Source: Chitinophagaceae bacterium (GTDB lineage Bacteria > Bacteroidota > Bacteroidia > Chitinophagales > Chitinophagaceae). From it: a stretch of DNA of 10,699 nt. The notes under the pieces were generated by a model. That model was not told the DNA's origin. It was given only the letters and a program-made list of their open reading frames with translations, and searched no databases. Positions 1 through 6,708 of the stretch are shown one piece after another. The first letter of the stretch is position 1. The number at the start of each line of letters is the position of its first letter. The stretch is taken from NCBI GenBank assembly GCA_025362915.1, contig JANYEU010000058.1, positions 1 through 10,699 on the forward strand. Reading direction: 5' to 3'. A program made the position numbers and the translations under genes.

Positions 1-52
1 TTATTCTCTACCCTTTCTCCTTATTTATTACACAAAAGTAACGTCATACCTG

Positions 53-83
53 CACCGTTAAGCACTAACTTAACGGTGTTTTT
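53..83 (+). terminator. Rho-independent terminator of an upstream plus-strand gene
   Basis: A perfect 10-bp stem (CACCGTTAAG at 53-62 pairs with CTTAACGGTG at 69-78) with a 6-nt loop is followed at once by five T residues (79-83). The minus strand has no T run after the stem, so it works for rightward transcription. The gene it ends lies mostly left of the window. A reading frame open from position 3 and stopping with TAA at 39-41 would end 11 nt before the stem and could be its last 12 codons, but so short a tail cannot be identified. Confidence 0.8.
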
Positions 84-242
84 ATGATAGCAAAACAACA
101 TTGAAATACCCAAACCCTTATCAGTACTAGGTTTGGCCAAACCCATCTTATGATGCCCAAGTGGCAAATGGGCAATTAAAATACTTTTTTTGTTTAACAA
201 GAACACAGAATAAATAGTGAGTGTGCTAACATCAAATAAACT

Positions 243-367
243 CATCCTAAAGCCACCCATATCGTCCTTGCCACCCTCTTGACGCGTCTTGCGTCTTCGA
301 AGAAGCGAAGCAAATCTTCGTAAATAATGGCTAAATTTTAGTAAAAACATCCTAAAGCCGCTTATAC
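243..367 (+). repeat. Pair of short direct repeats
   Basis: The 12-mer CATCCTAAAGCC occurs at 243-254 and again at 348-359, and similarity continues to about 262 and 367 (about 17 of 20 positions, remaining differences being transitions). One copy lies just outside the inverted-repeat element at 279-506 and the other inside it. This is either an old local duplication or two copies of a dispersed short repeat. No function is apparent. Confidence 0.5.
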
Positions 368-506
368 CTGAGTTCAATCTACACGTATCATAACACAATC
401 TTCTTGAATTATTCCATTATTCTATGAAATCACCCTTTTTCTTCGTAAACCACTCTTTAATCTTCGAAGATTTACTTCGCGTCTTCGAAGACGCAAGACG
501 CATCAA
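279..506. repeat. MITE-like element with ~42-bp terminal inverted repeats
   Basis: The 40 bases at 281-320 are the reverse complement of 465-504 with three mismatches (37 of 40), and two further flanking bases on each side also pair, giving arms 279-320 and 465-506. The arms are rich in the self-complementary core TCTTCGAAGA. About 144 bp between them has no credible reading frame. A short non-coding segment bounded by near-identical inverted ends resembles a miniature inverted-repeat element. I see no clear target-site duplication, so it could instead be two oppositely oriented copies of a dispersed intergenic repeat. The family is not recognised. Confidence 0.6.
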
Positions 507-526
507 CGTGCTTTTGAAGTAAATCT
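459..526. repeat. Nested palindromes in the right arm of the element
   Basis: Three self-complementary structures overlap. A 14-bp perfect palindrome AATCTTCGAAGATT lies at 459-472 and a 16-bp perfect palindrome GCGTCTTCGAAGACGC at 479-494. A further 11-bp stem pairs AGATTTACTTC (468-478) with GAAGTAAATCT (516-526), enclosing the second palindrome. In the left arm (281-320) the equivalent of the 16-mer is no longer perfect. Such a structure could be a protein-binding site or a folded RNA element; neither is shown. Confidence 0.6.
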
Positions 527-679
527 ACCTGCTATTTAGTTTGGTCTGCCTGCATTTAAAGTTGGTATGAGTGGTATCGGTTTCCATCTTTATGGTAATG
601 GTTGCTACTGGTCAATCTCCCAAAAGTTTTTAACTTTCAGGAAGTTTTACACACGAAACTTGAGCATTAAAGGTGTCGC

Positions 680-712
680 TTGGTTCTTCTCCATAATCTT
701 TACCTATGTTTG
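680..712 (+). promoter_or_regulatory. Bacteroidota-type promoter of the efflux operon
   Basis: TATGTTTG at 705-712 matches the Bacteroidota -7 consensus TAnnTTTG exactly. A TTG at 680-682, 22 bp upstream, fits the -33 element at the long end of the usual spacing. Transcription would begin near 718-720, only about 11-13 nt before the ATG at 731, so the leader is very short. No operator-like palindrome overlaps the boxes. Confidence 0.5.
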
Positions 713-730
713 TAGCCTATTACACAAACA

Positions 731-1969
731 ATGGTTAAATACTGCTTCACAGCGTTTCTTTCGGTTATGTTTATCGTTGTAAATGCGCAACAGAAAGGCT
801 TGGATTTATTCATTAGTTCCGGTATTGCCAAGAGTCCTCTTTTGAAGGATTTAAAGAACCAAAAGAGAAGTGGTGTCATTGATAGCCTGCGGATAGATGC
901 AAGTTACAAACCACAGGTTACTGCTTCAAGCGTTAATACGTATGCGCCTACTTACAAAGATTGGGGGTATGAATCGGCCATTACCAATGGAGGACACTTT
1001 AGTCAATTGATTAGTGTAACCAAACGATTGGTGCGTAAGGACAACCTACATGCACAGTATAAAGCCATTGATTTGCAGAACCAAACTCTGGAAGTAACGG
1101 GTAAAATATCTGAACAGGATATAAGAAAATCAATCACTTCGCAATACATAACCGCTTATGGAGACCAACAGCAATATCTGTTTAATCAGGAAATGCTGCA
1201 ACTGCTATTTAAAGAGGAAAGCATACTGAAAACCCTTACTGGAAATAATGTTTACAGGCAGACAGACTACCTAAGTTTTTTGGTGACATTAAAGCAGCAA
1301 GAGCTGACCATCTCCCAATTAAGGATTCAATTGCAGAATGATATTGCCACGTTAAATTACCTAAGCGGTATAAATGATACTTCTTTTATTGTCTTGGAAA
1401 ATCCTTCTTTAGAACTAACGATACAGCCTGAAATAGACAATACCGTCTTTACGAAGCAGTTTAAACTGGATAGCCTGAAACTAAGGAACAGTGATGCCAT
1501 CATTGATTATAGCTACAAACCCACCATAGATTTGTATGCCGATGCGGGGCATGTAAGTACGTTTGCGATGGACGCTTACAAGAACTTTGGAACAAGCTTT
1601 GGCGTTACCATTGCAATGCCTATTTATGATGGCAGGCAAAAGAAGATGCAGCACGATAAGAATGCAATTGCGCAGCAGACCATTGGTGAATATCAGCAGT
1701 ATTTCAAGAGTCAATACACGCAGCAGATACAGCAATTGGTGCAGCAGTTGCAACTGACTGATCAGTTGATTGCGCAAGCAAAAGACCAGTTAAGGTATAG
1801 CGAGGGCTTGATAGAAGCCAACAGGAAACTATTGGTGAGCGGCGATGCGCGGATGGCAGATTTTATATTGGCAATAAGCAATTATCTGACTACTAAGAAT
1901 ATGATTACACAAACAACAATCAACAGGTTACAGATAATTAACCAGATTAATTATTGGAACACTAAATAA
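731..1969 (+). CDS. TolC-family outer-membrane efflux protein
   Basis: This 412-residue protein should be the outer-membrane channel of the tripartite pump encoded here. A Sec signal peptide is visible (hydrophobic core up to a VNA-Q cleavage site near residue 19), which supports the ATG at 731; the bases before it are A-rich without a Shine-Dalgarno. The mature part has the repeated TolC layout: long Gln-rich amphipathic helices around residues 115-210 and 310-400, separated by beta-strand segments, including a stretch near 262-305 with YKPTIDLYADAGH and PIYDGRQKK typical of the second outer-membrane strand pair. The last ~60 residues (YSEGLIEANRKLLVSGDAR onward) match the family's final helix. 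Length is a little below the usual 420-480. It is the first gene of the cluster, 93 bp before the adaptor. The family call is firm; the substrate is unknown. Confidence 0.88.
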   Translation: MVKYCFTAFLSVMFIVVNAQQKGLDLFISSGIAKSPLLKDLKNQKRSGVIDSLRIDASYKPQVTASSVNTYAPTYKDWGYESAITNGGHFSQLISVTKRLVRKDNLHAQYKAIDLQNQTLEVTGKISEQDIRKSITSQYITAYGDQQQYLFNQEMLQLLFKEESILKTLTGNNVYRQTDYLSFLVTLKQQELTISQLRIQLQNDIATLNYLSGINDTSFIVLENPSLELTIQPEIDNTVFTKQFKLDSLKLRNSDAIIDYSYKPTIDLYADAGHVSTFAMDAYKNFGTSFGVTIAMPIYDGRQKKMQHDKNAIAQQTIGEYQQYFKSQYTQQIQQLVQQLQLTDQLIAQAKDQLRYSEGLIEANRKLLVSGDARMADFILAISNYLTTKNMITQTTINRLQIINQINYWNTK

Positions 1970-1973
1970 ACAA

Positions 1974-2043
1974 GTTGAAAGTCGAGAGTAGATAGTCGTA
2001 AGTAATCGGTAATAAGTTGTAGGTTATACGTTGTAAGTAAATA
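1974..2043 (+). repeat. Degenerate 7-bp tandem array, ten units
   Basis: From 1974 to 2043 the sequence divides without gaps into ten 7-base units, and every unit starts with GT. The first is GTTGAAA, the seventh GTTGTAG and the ninth GTTGTAA. The other positions vary but are mostly A, G or T. The array fills most of the spacer between the TolC and adaptor genes and begins 4 bp after the TolC stop codon. It resembles, in period and position, the short tandemly repeated heptanucleotides described in cyanobacterial intergenic DNA, although the sequence differs. It contains no start codon. Function unknown. Confidence 0.75.
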
Positions 2044-2062
2044 AAAATTAATTTATAGCTCA

Positions 2063-2995
2063 ATGAGGGTATCATTCATAACATTATTATTGGGAGTTGT
2101 TTTGTTTACCTCGTGTAAATCTAAAGAAAAAGCTAAGGAGGATAAAAAAGATTCTACTGCTGAAGTGGCAGGCGGAACACCTGTCACGCTAACATCTGCC
2201 ACCATTGGCAATATGGACGAAACGGTGGAACTAAGTGCAGTGTCCACCTTTTTGGTGAAGAGTTATGTAAAAGCGAATGCGACCGGCTATTTGACCGCCG
2301 TAAATACGCAAATGGGTAAATATGTGCAGAAAGGGCAAGAGTTGTTTACGCTGAAAACAAAGGAATCGCAAAGTTTGGGTAATACCGTAAAAGACCTTGA
2401 TCCTTCCCTCAATTTTGAAGGAACCATGCACATAAAAGCACCGGGCAATGGCTATGTTACGCAGCTTACTTATCGCACGGGAGATTATGTGCAGGATAAT
2501 GAGCAATTGGCAACCATTACAGATACCAAAAACTTTGTGTTCCTACTGAATCTTCCTTATGAACTGAAGCCTTATGTTCAATATAATAAAACTTTGCAAC
2601 TGCATTTGCCTGATGGAACAACACTAAACGGAACACTGGAAGGGGAAATGCCAACGGTGGATGCGGTATCGCAAACACAGAGTTATATGATTAAGGTTAA
2701 TACGGAGAAATCAATACCGGAGAACCTGTTGGCGAAAGTGTATTTTGTGAAGAGTGCGAAGAGTAATATTTTTTCGTTGCCAAAAGAGGCGGTTTTGACG
2801 GATGAGATACAGAGTCAGTACTGGATAATGAAGATGAAAGACAGCACTACAGCCATAAAGCTGATGGTGACAAAAGGTATTGAAACAAAGGATAGGGTGG
2901 AGATTCTGTCGCCCAAACTTTCCCCTTTGGATAAGATATTATTGACTGGCAACTATGGATTGCCGGATACAGCCAAGGTAGTGGTTAGTTATTAG
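2063..2995 (+). CDS. Short lipoprotein membrane-fusion protein (RND adaptor)
   Basis: This 310-residue periplasmic adaptor should bridge the RND pump and the TolC-like channel. The N-terminus is a lipoprotein signal peptide with lipobox FTSC and acylated Cys18, followed by a charged Lys/Glu/Asp-rich linker, which fixes the start. The two halves of the lipoyl (barrel-sandwich) domain are visible at about residues 68-100 (MGKYVQKGQELFTL) and 122-155 (MHIKAPGNGYVTQL, then TGDYVQDNEQLATI). Beta-barrel and membrane-proximal domains follow to the C-terminus (SLPKEAVLTD near 235). Only about 21 residues separate the lipoyl halves, so the alpha-helical hairpin seen in AcrA or CusB is absent, which explains the small size. 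The last four residues and the stop codon lie inside the heptad repeat that fills the next spacer. Confidence 0.87.
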   Translation: MRVSFITLLLGVVLFTSCKSKEKAKEDKKDSTAEVAGGTPVTLTSATIGNMDETVELSAVSTFLVKSYVKANATGYLTAVNTQMGKYVQKGQELFTLKTKESQSLGNTVKDLDPSLNFEGTMHIKAPGNGYVTQLTYRTGDYVQDNEQLATITDTKNFVFLLNLPYELKPYVQYNKTLQLHLPDGTTLNGTLEGEMPTVDAVSQTQSYMIKVNTEKSIPENLLAKVYFVKSAKSNIFSLPKEAVLTDEIQSQYWIMKMKDSTTAIKLMVTKGIETKDRVEILSPKLSPLDKILLTGNYGLPDTAKVVVSY

Positions 2996-3074
2996 TTAGT
3001 TGTTAGTGTAAAGAATGGATGCTGTACACTAACAACTAACCACTAATAACTAACAACTAGCCACTAACAACTAG
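2981..3074. repeat. Heptad-repeat inverted array forming a long hairpin
   Basis: The right half (3030-3071) is six uninterrupted 7-base units such as TAACAAC and TAACCAC, then TAG. The left half (2981-3010) carries the complementary units (GTGGTTA, GTTATTA, GTTGTTA). The two halves fold into a stem: GTTAGTTGTTAGTGTA at 2995-3010 pairs perfectly with 3025-3040, and 2984-2994 pairs perfectly with 3044-3054, with a 3-nt bulge (3041-3043) and a 14-nt loop (3011-3024). The stem contains the adaptor's stop codon (2993-2995) and the array ends 2 nt before the pump's ATG (3077). There is no T tail and the genes are co-oriented, so an intrinsic terminator is unlikely. An effect on translation coupling or mRNA stability is possible but not shown. 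Confidence 0.8.
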
Positions 3075-3076
3075 AT

Positions 3077-6000
3077 ATGAAGAGTCATTTCGTCACACAT
3101 AAGAATCCCATTACGGTAATCATTGTATTGATTATTGTGGGTGGGTTGTTTGCTTATTCCAATATGCAGACGGCCTTGTTTCCTGAGATTACTTTTCCCA
3201 AGATAAAGATCATTGCCGATGCGGGTCAGCAGCCTGTAAAGAAGATGATGATTACCGTTACCCGTCAGTTGGAGAATGCGGTAAAACAGGTACCCAACCT
3301 GAAAAGCATACGAAGTACAACCAGCCGTGGTAGTTGCGAAATATCTGCTTACATGGATTGGAAAGCGGATATTGATGTTAGTGAACAACGGATAGAATCG
3401 AAGATTGCCGAGATAAAGAACACCTTACCGCCCGATGTAAACATTACGGTAGAGCGCATGAACCCCTCTATCCTACCCGTTATTGGTTACTCGATAGAAA
3501 GCAAGAATAGGTCGCCGATAGAGATGAAGATGTTGGCCATGTACACTATCAAACCTTATTTATCGCAGGTGGATGGTGTATCCGAAGTGAGGGTGATTGG
3601 TGGAAAGGATAAAGAGTATTGGTTGCAGTTGGACATCCAGAAGATGAGTACGCTCGGCATCACGCCCGATACTATCAACATTGCGCTTAGCGCTACCAAC
3701 TTTATTAAATCGAACGGGTATCTGGCTGATTATAAGTTGTTGTATCTAACGGTGACCGATGCTTCAGTAACCTCGAAAGAGCAGTTGCAGAATATTGTAA
3801 TTGGTAATAATGGCAAACGAATTGTGTTGCTGAAAGACATTGCCGATGTACAGATTAAAGAGGCGAAGGAATATGTGAAGATCAATGCAAATGGGCATGA
3901 TGGGATATTGCTGGCAGTTATCAAACAACCCAATGCCAATCTGGTGGCTGTATCTGATAGCATGAATGCAAAGTTGGCAGGATTGAAGAACATTATTCCT
4001 AAGGATGTAACCGTATTGCCGTTTTATGTGCAGGCCGATTTTGTAAAGGATTCCATTAAAAGCGTTACGGATAGTTTGTGGATAGGGCTTGCTCTAGCCA
4101 TTTTGGTGGCCATCATTTTCTTGCGTTCGCTCAAGGCGAGTTCGGTTATATTAATCACCATTCCCGTTACCTTATTGCTTACCATCATCATTATTTATGC
4201 AATTGGTCAAACGCTAAACATCATGACATTGGGTGCGTTGGCAGCCGCCATTGGGTTGATAATAGACGATGCCATTGTAGTGGTGGAACAAATTCATCGA
4301 ACCCATGAGGAACATCCTGAAGAACGCACCACGCACCTGATACATAAAGCCATCGATTATCTGTTTCCCGCAATGGTGGGTTCATCGTTGAGTACCATTG
4401 TTATCTTTCTTCCATTTATGTTGATGAGTGGTGTGGCAGGAGCCTATTTCAAGGTGATGACAAACACCATGATTATCACGTTGTTATGTTCTTTCTTTGT
4501 TACATGGCTGGCACTTCCAGTTATCTATTTATTGTTTACCCGCAAGGCGGGCGAAGTAAGAGTGATTAAAAAGAATCACCATGCACACCACGTAAAATAC
4601 CAGCCTTGGGTGGGCTTCTTCATTAAGAATGCTTGGATAAGTATATTGATAATAGCTTCTCTTGCAGCTTCGATCTATTTTATTTTCCCAAAACTGGAGA
4701 CAGGCTTCTTGCCCGAAATGGATGAGGGTAGTATTGTGTTGGACTATAACTCCCCTCCCGGAACTTCTTTAGAAGAAACAGATAGGATGCTGCGCGAAGT
4801 AGAGAAGATGCTGGTAAAAGTGCCAGAAGTAGAAGCCTATTCTCGAAGAACGGGTACACAGATGGGGTTCTTTATAACAGAACCTAATAGGGGCGATTAC
4901 CTTATTCAACTAAAAAAGAAAAGGGATAAAACAACAGAAGATGTGATTAGCGACATCCGCAAACAGATAGAAGCCACACAACCAGGATTGCGGGTAGACT
5001 TCGGTCAGGTGATAGGTGATATGCTTGGCGATTTGATGACATCGGTGCAACCCATTGAAGTAAAGATATTTGGGAATGAACCAACCAAGCTTCATGAACT
5101 ATCCAAACAGGTTGCTGCCGTTATTTCGGGCGTGGATGGTACGGCAGATGTGTTTGATGGGATAGTTATCGCCGGTCCTTCCATAAACATTGAACCGAAT
5201 TATAGTGCTTTGGCGCAGTTTGGCATTACGCCAACCAATCTTCAATACCAGATGCAGTGCGCTTTGGAAGGTAATTTGGCGGGTACTGTTTACGACAGGG
5301 GGCAGTTTACCAATGTTCGGATGATTTATCCAAATAGCAAAAGCCTAAGTATAAATGATGTGGAGAATACACTGATTTTCTTGCCTAGTGGAAAGTTGAA
5401 ACCCATTAAGACACTTGCCACTGCCCACCTGATTAGCGGTGACGCAGAAATAGAAAGACAGGATTTACAATCGATGGGCGTAGTAACAGGACGTTTGGAA
5501 GGACGCGATTTGGGTAGTGTTATCAAGGATATACAAAAGCAAGTGAAGCTAAAGATTAGTTTGCCACAGGGTTATTCCATTGAATATGGCGGATCGTATG
5601 CCGAGCAACAACAGTCATTTAAAGAGTTGCTTATTATACTGATTGCGGCGAGTCTGTTGGTTTTTGGTGTCATCATTTTTCTTTTTAAGGACTTTGGCAT
5701 CTCATTCATCATTCTATTGATAGCTGTTCTGGGTATTTCTGGTAGTTATATGGGCTTGTATTTTACCCATACCCCATTGAATGTAGGAAGCTATACCGGC
5801 CTGATAATGATAGTGGGCATCATTGGCGAGAATGCCATCTTCACCTATCTACAGTTTGAAGAGATTTACCTTAAATCGCAGGATGTTAATAGTGCCATTA
5901 TATATTCTATCTCCACCCGTTTACGTCCTAAACTGATGACAGCTTTAGGAGCGATCATTGCTTTAATGCCGATTGCATTGGGCATTGGTACAGGTGCACA

Positions 6001-6151
6001 ATTGCATCAACCATTAGCCATTGCCGTTATTTCTGGATTTATCATTGCATTGCCATTATTACTGATTGTGCTGCCAAGTTTGATAAAGTTGAGGTTTATG
6101 TTTACTAAGAAGCAAACGGTTGTCAGTCATGAAACGATGGATGTTTTATAA
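3077..6151 (+). CDS. RND-family efflux pump, inner-membrane permease
   Basis: At 1024 residues this is a full-length RND transporter that uses the proton gradient to export a substrate through the adaptor and TolC-like channel. The fold is clear: TM1 near residues 11-28, a first periplasmic loop, TM2-6 at about 335-490, a cytoplasmic stretch and TM7 near 525, a second periplasmic loop (about 545-850), and TM8-12 to the end. TM4 carries the motif IGLIIDDAIVVVE with Asp397-Asp398, as in drug (HAE) pumps. In TM10 the motif is GIIGENAIF, so Glu918 sits where AcrB has Lys940, which is the arrangement of heavy-metal (HME) pumps such as CusA. TM11 keeps RPKLMT with Thr955. The second loop (QPIEVKIFG) also resembles CzcA/CusA. 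Substrate class is therefore left open. The start is the ATG right after the heptad array; no regulator gene adjoins it. Confidence 0.93.
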   Translation: MKSHFVTHKNPITVIIVLIIVGGLFAYSNMQTALFPEITFPKIKIIADAGQQPVKKMMITVTRQLENAVKQVPNLKSIRSTTSRGSCEISAYMDWKADIDVSEQRIESKIAEIKNTLPPDVNITVERMNPSILPVIGYSIESKNRSPIEMKMLAMYTIKPYLSQVDGVSEVRVIGGKDKEYWLQLDIQKMSTLGITPDTINIALSATNFIKSNGYLADYKLLYLTVTDASVTSKEQLQNIVIGNNGKRIVLLKDIADVQIKEAKEYVKINANGHDGILLAVIKQPNANLVAVSDSMNAKLAGLKNIIPKDVTVLPFYVQADFVKDSIKSVTDSLWIGLALAILVAIIFLRSLKASSVILITIPVTLLLTIIIIYAIGQTLNIMTLGALAAAIGLIIDDAIVVVEQIHRTHEEHPEERTTHLIHKAIDYLFPAMVGSSLSTIVIFLPFMLMSGVAGAYFKVMTNTMIITLLCSFFVTWLALPVIYLLFTRKAGEVRVIKKNHHAHHVKYQPWVGFFIKNAWISILIIASLAASIYFIFPKLETGFLPEMDEGSIVLDYNSPPGTSLEETDRMLREVEKMLVKVPEVEAYSRRTGTQMGFFITEPNRGDYLIQLKKKRDKTTEDVISDIRKQIEATQPGLRVDFGQVIGDMLGDLMTSVQPIEVKIFGNEPTKLHELSKQVAAVISGVDGTADVFDGIVIAGPSINIEPNYSALAQFGITPTNLQYQMQCALEGNLAGTVYDRGQFTNVRMIYPNSKSLSINDVENTLIFLPSGKLKPIKTLATAHLISGDAEIERQDLQSMGVVTGRLEGRDLGSVIKDIQKQVKLKISLPQGYSIEYGGSYAEQQQSFKELLIILIAASLLVFGVIIFLFKDFGISFIILLIAVLGISGSYMGLYFTHTPLNVGSYTGLIMIVGIIGENAIFTYLQFEEIYLKSQDVNSAIIYSISTRLRPKLMTALGAIIALMPIALGIGTGAQLHQPLAIAVISGFIIALPLLLIVLPSLIKLRFMFTKKQTVVSHETMDVL

Positions 6152-6152
6152 G

Positions 6153-6177
6153 AAAAGTTTATCTAGTTTTAACTTTT
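6153..6177 (+). terminator. Possible weak A+T-rich hairpin after the pump gene
   Basis: AAAAGTT at 6153-6159 pairs with AACTTTT at 6171-6177 around an 11-nt loop, 2 nt after the pump's stop codon. The stem has only one G-C pair and the T residues are part of it, so termination would be partial at best. A second loose pairing, CTCTTTT at 6195-6201 with AAAAGAG at 6225-6231, lies downstream. Neither settles whether the next gene is cotranscribed. Confidence 0.25.
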
Positions 6178-6250
6178 AAATCTTATATACCAAGCTCTTT
6201 TGATACTTTCTTATTAATTGGGATAAAAGAGTTTGTCTAATATTGCACTT

Positions 6251-6706
6251 ATGAAAAAAGTGACATTTGGCTTATTTATACTTATCCTCCTTGGCTTGAA
6301 TGCTTGCCACAGACCAGAAAGCTTTGAATATAGGGAGGTGAAAAACTTGAAAGTGCAACACTTTGGGTTTAATAAGACAACGGTTTCGATGGATGTTATT
6401 TATTATAACCCAAACAGCTTTGGTGTAAACTTGAAAAAGGTGGACTGTGAAGTATTTCTCAACCAAAAATATCTGGGTAAATATTTATTGGATACCACCA
6501 TCCATATAAGTGGGAAATCATTATTTACCGTTCCGGCATCTGTAAGTTTTAATATGCTTGATGTAATGAAAAATGGGTTTAATATCCTTATGAATAAGGA
6601 AGCCCTAATTGGCATTAAAGGCACCACACGTTTGAGTAAATCTATTTTTCATTTCAATGTACCCATCCAATATGAATCTAAATACCCCCTACCTATTCCG
6701 TATTAA
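6251..6706 (+). CDS. LEA14-like (LEA type 2) lipoprotein
   Basis: A 151-residue predicted lipoprotein with a signal peptide ending in the lipobox LNAC, acylated at Cys19. The frame stays open upstream to a TTG at 6233, but that would put extra residues before the MKK signal start, so the ATG at 6251 is chosen. The mature part resembles the water-stress/LEA type 2 beta-sandwich: a strand reading VSMDVIYYNPNSFGV (the Asn-Pro-Asn turn is typical), then a hydrophobic alternating strand with FLNQKYLG, and the C-terminal GTTRLSKSIFHFNVPI. Bacterial members are small periplasmic or outer-membrane lipoproteins with no firmly assigned function. It lies 99 bp after the pump on the same strand and may be read through from it, but pairing with efflux genes is not a known rule for this family. 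Confidence 0.75.
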   Translation: MKKVTFGLFILILLGLNACHRPESFEYREVKNLKVQHFGFNKTTVSMDVIYYNPNSFGVNLKKVDCEVFLNQKYLGKYLLDTTIHISGKSLFTVPASVSFNMLDVMKNGFNILMNKEALIGIKGTTRLSKSIFHFNVPIQYESKYPLPIPY

Positions 6707-6708
6707 TC

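Larger units (their letters stand above)
84..679. other. Gene-free spacer, repeat-rich
   Basis: About 600 bases between the terminator and the efflux promoter show no convincing gene. The only longer minus-strand frame here (21-398) runs through the terminator hairpin and through one arm of the inverted repeat, and its translation resembles no family I know. What the stretch does hold is repeats: an inverted-repeat-bounded element at 279-506, palindromes rich in TCTTCGAAGA, and a pair of direct repeats near 243 and 348. Positions 527-679 contain nothing I can name; a 28-codon minus-strand open stretch ending near 617 is too short to interpret. Confidence 0.6.

Noticed and set aside
21..398. 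125-codon minus-strand open frame
   Set aside because: It passes through the terminator hairpin and one arm of the inverted repeat, its internal GFRM duplication is just the 12-bp direct repeat, and the translation resembles no known family.
617..700. Minus-strand 28-codon stretch ending in CVKLPES and a stop
   Set aside because: It reads a little like a protein C-terminus, but two stop codons lie directly before it and it is too short to support a pseudogene call.
567..782. 71-codon plus-strand open frame
   Set aside because: It overlaps the efflux promoter and the TolC-family signal peptide in another frame, and its aromatic-rich translation has no recognisable domain.
2981..3074. Intrinsic terminator between adaptor and pump genes
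   Set aside because: The stem is long but has no T run after it and lies between co-oriented genes of one efflux system.
1974..3074. CRISPR-like arrays in the operon spacers
   Set aside because: The 7-bp units are contiguous with no spacers, and no cas genes are present.
3077..6151. Naming the pump a copper/silver (CusA) or a multidrug (AcrB) transporter
   Set aside because: Its TM4 signature is HAE-like while TM10 and the second periplasmic loop are HME-like, so neither label is supported.
6233..6250. TTG start for the lipoprotein gene
   Set aside because: It would add six residues before a typical MKK lipoprotein signal peptide; the ATG at 6251 fits better.
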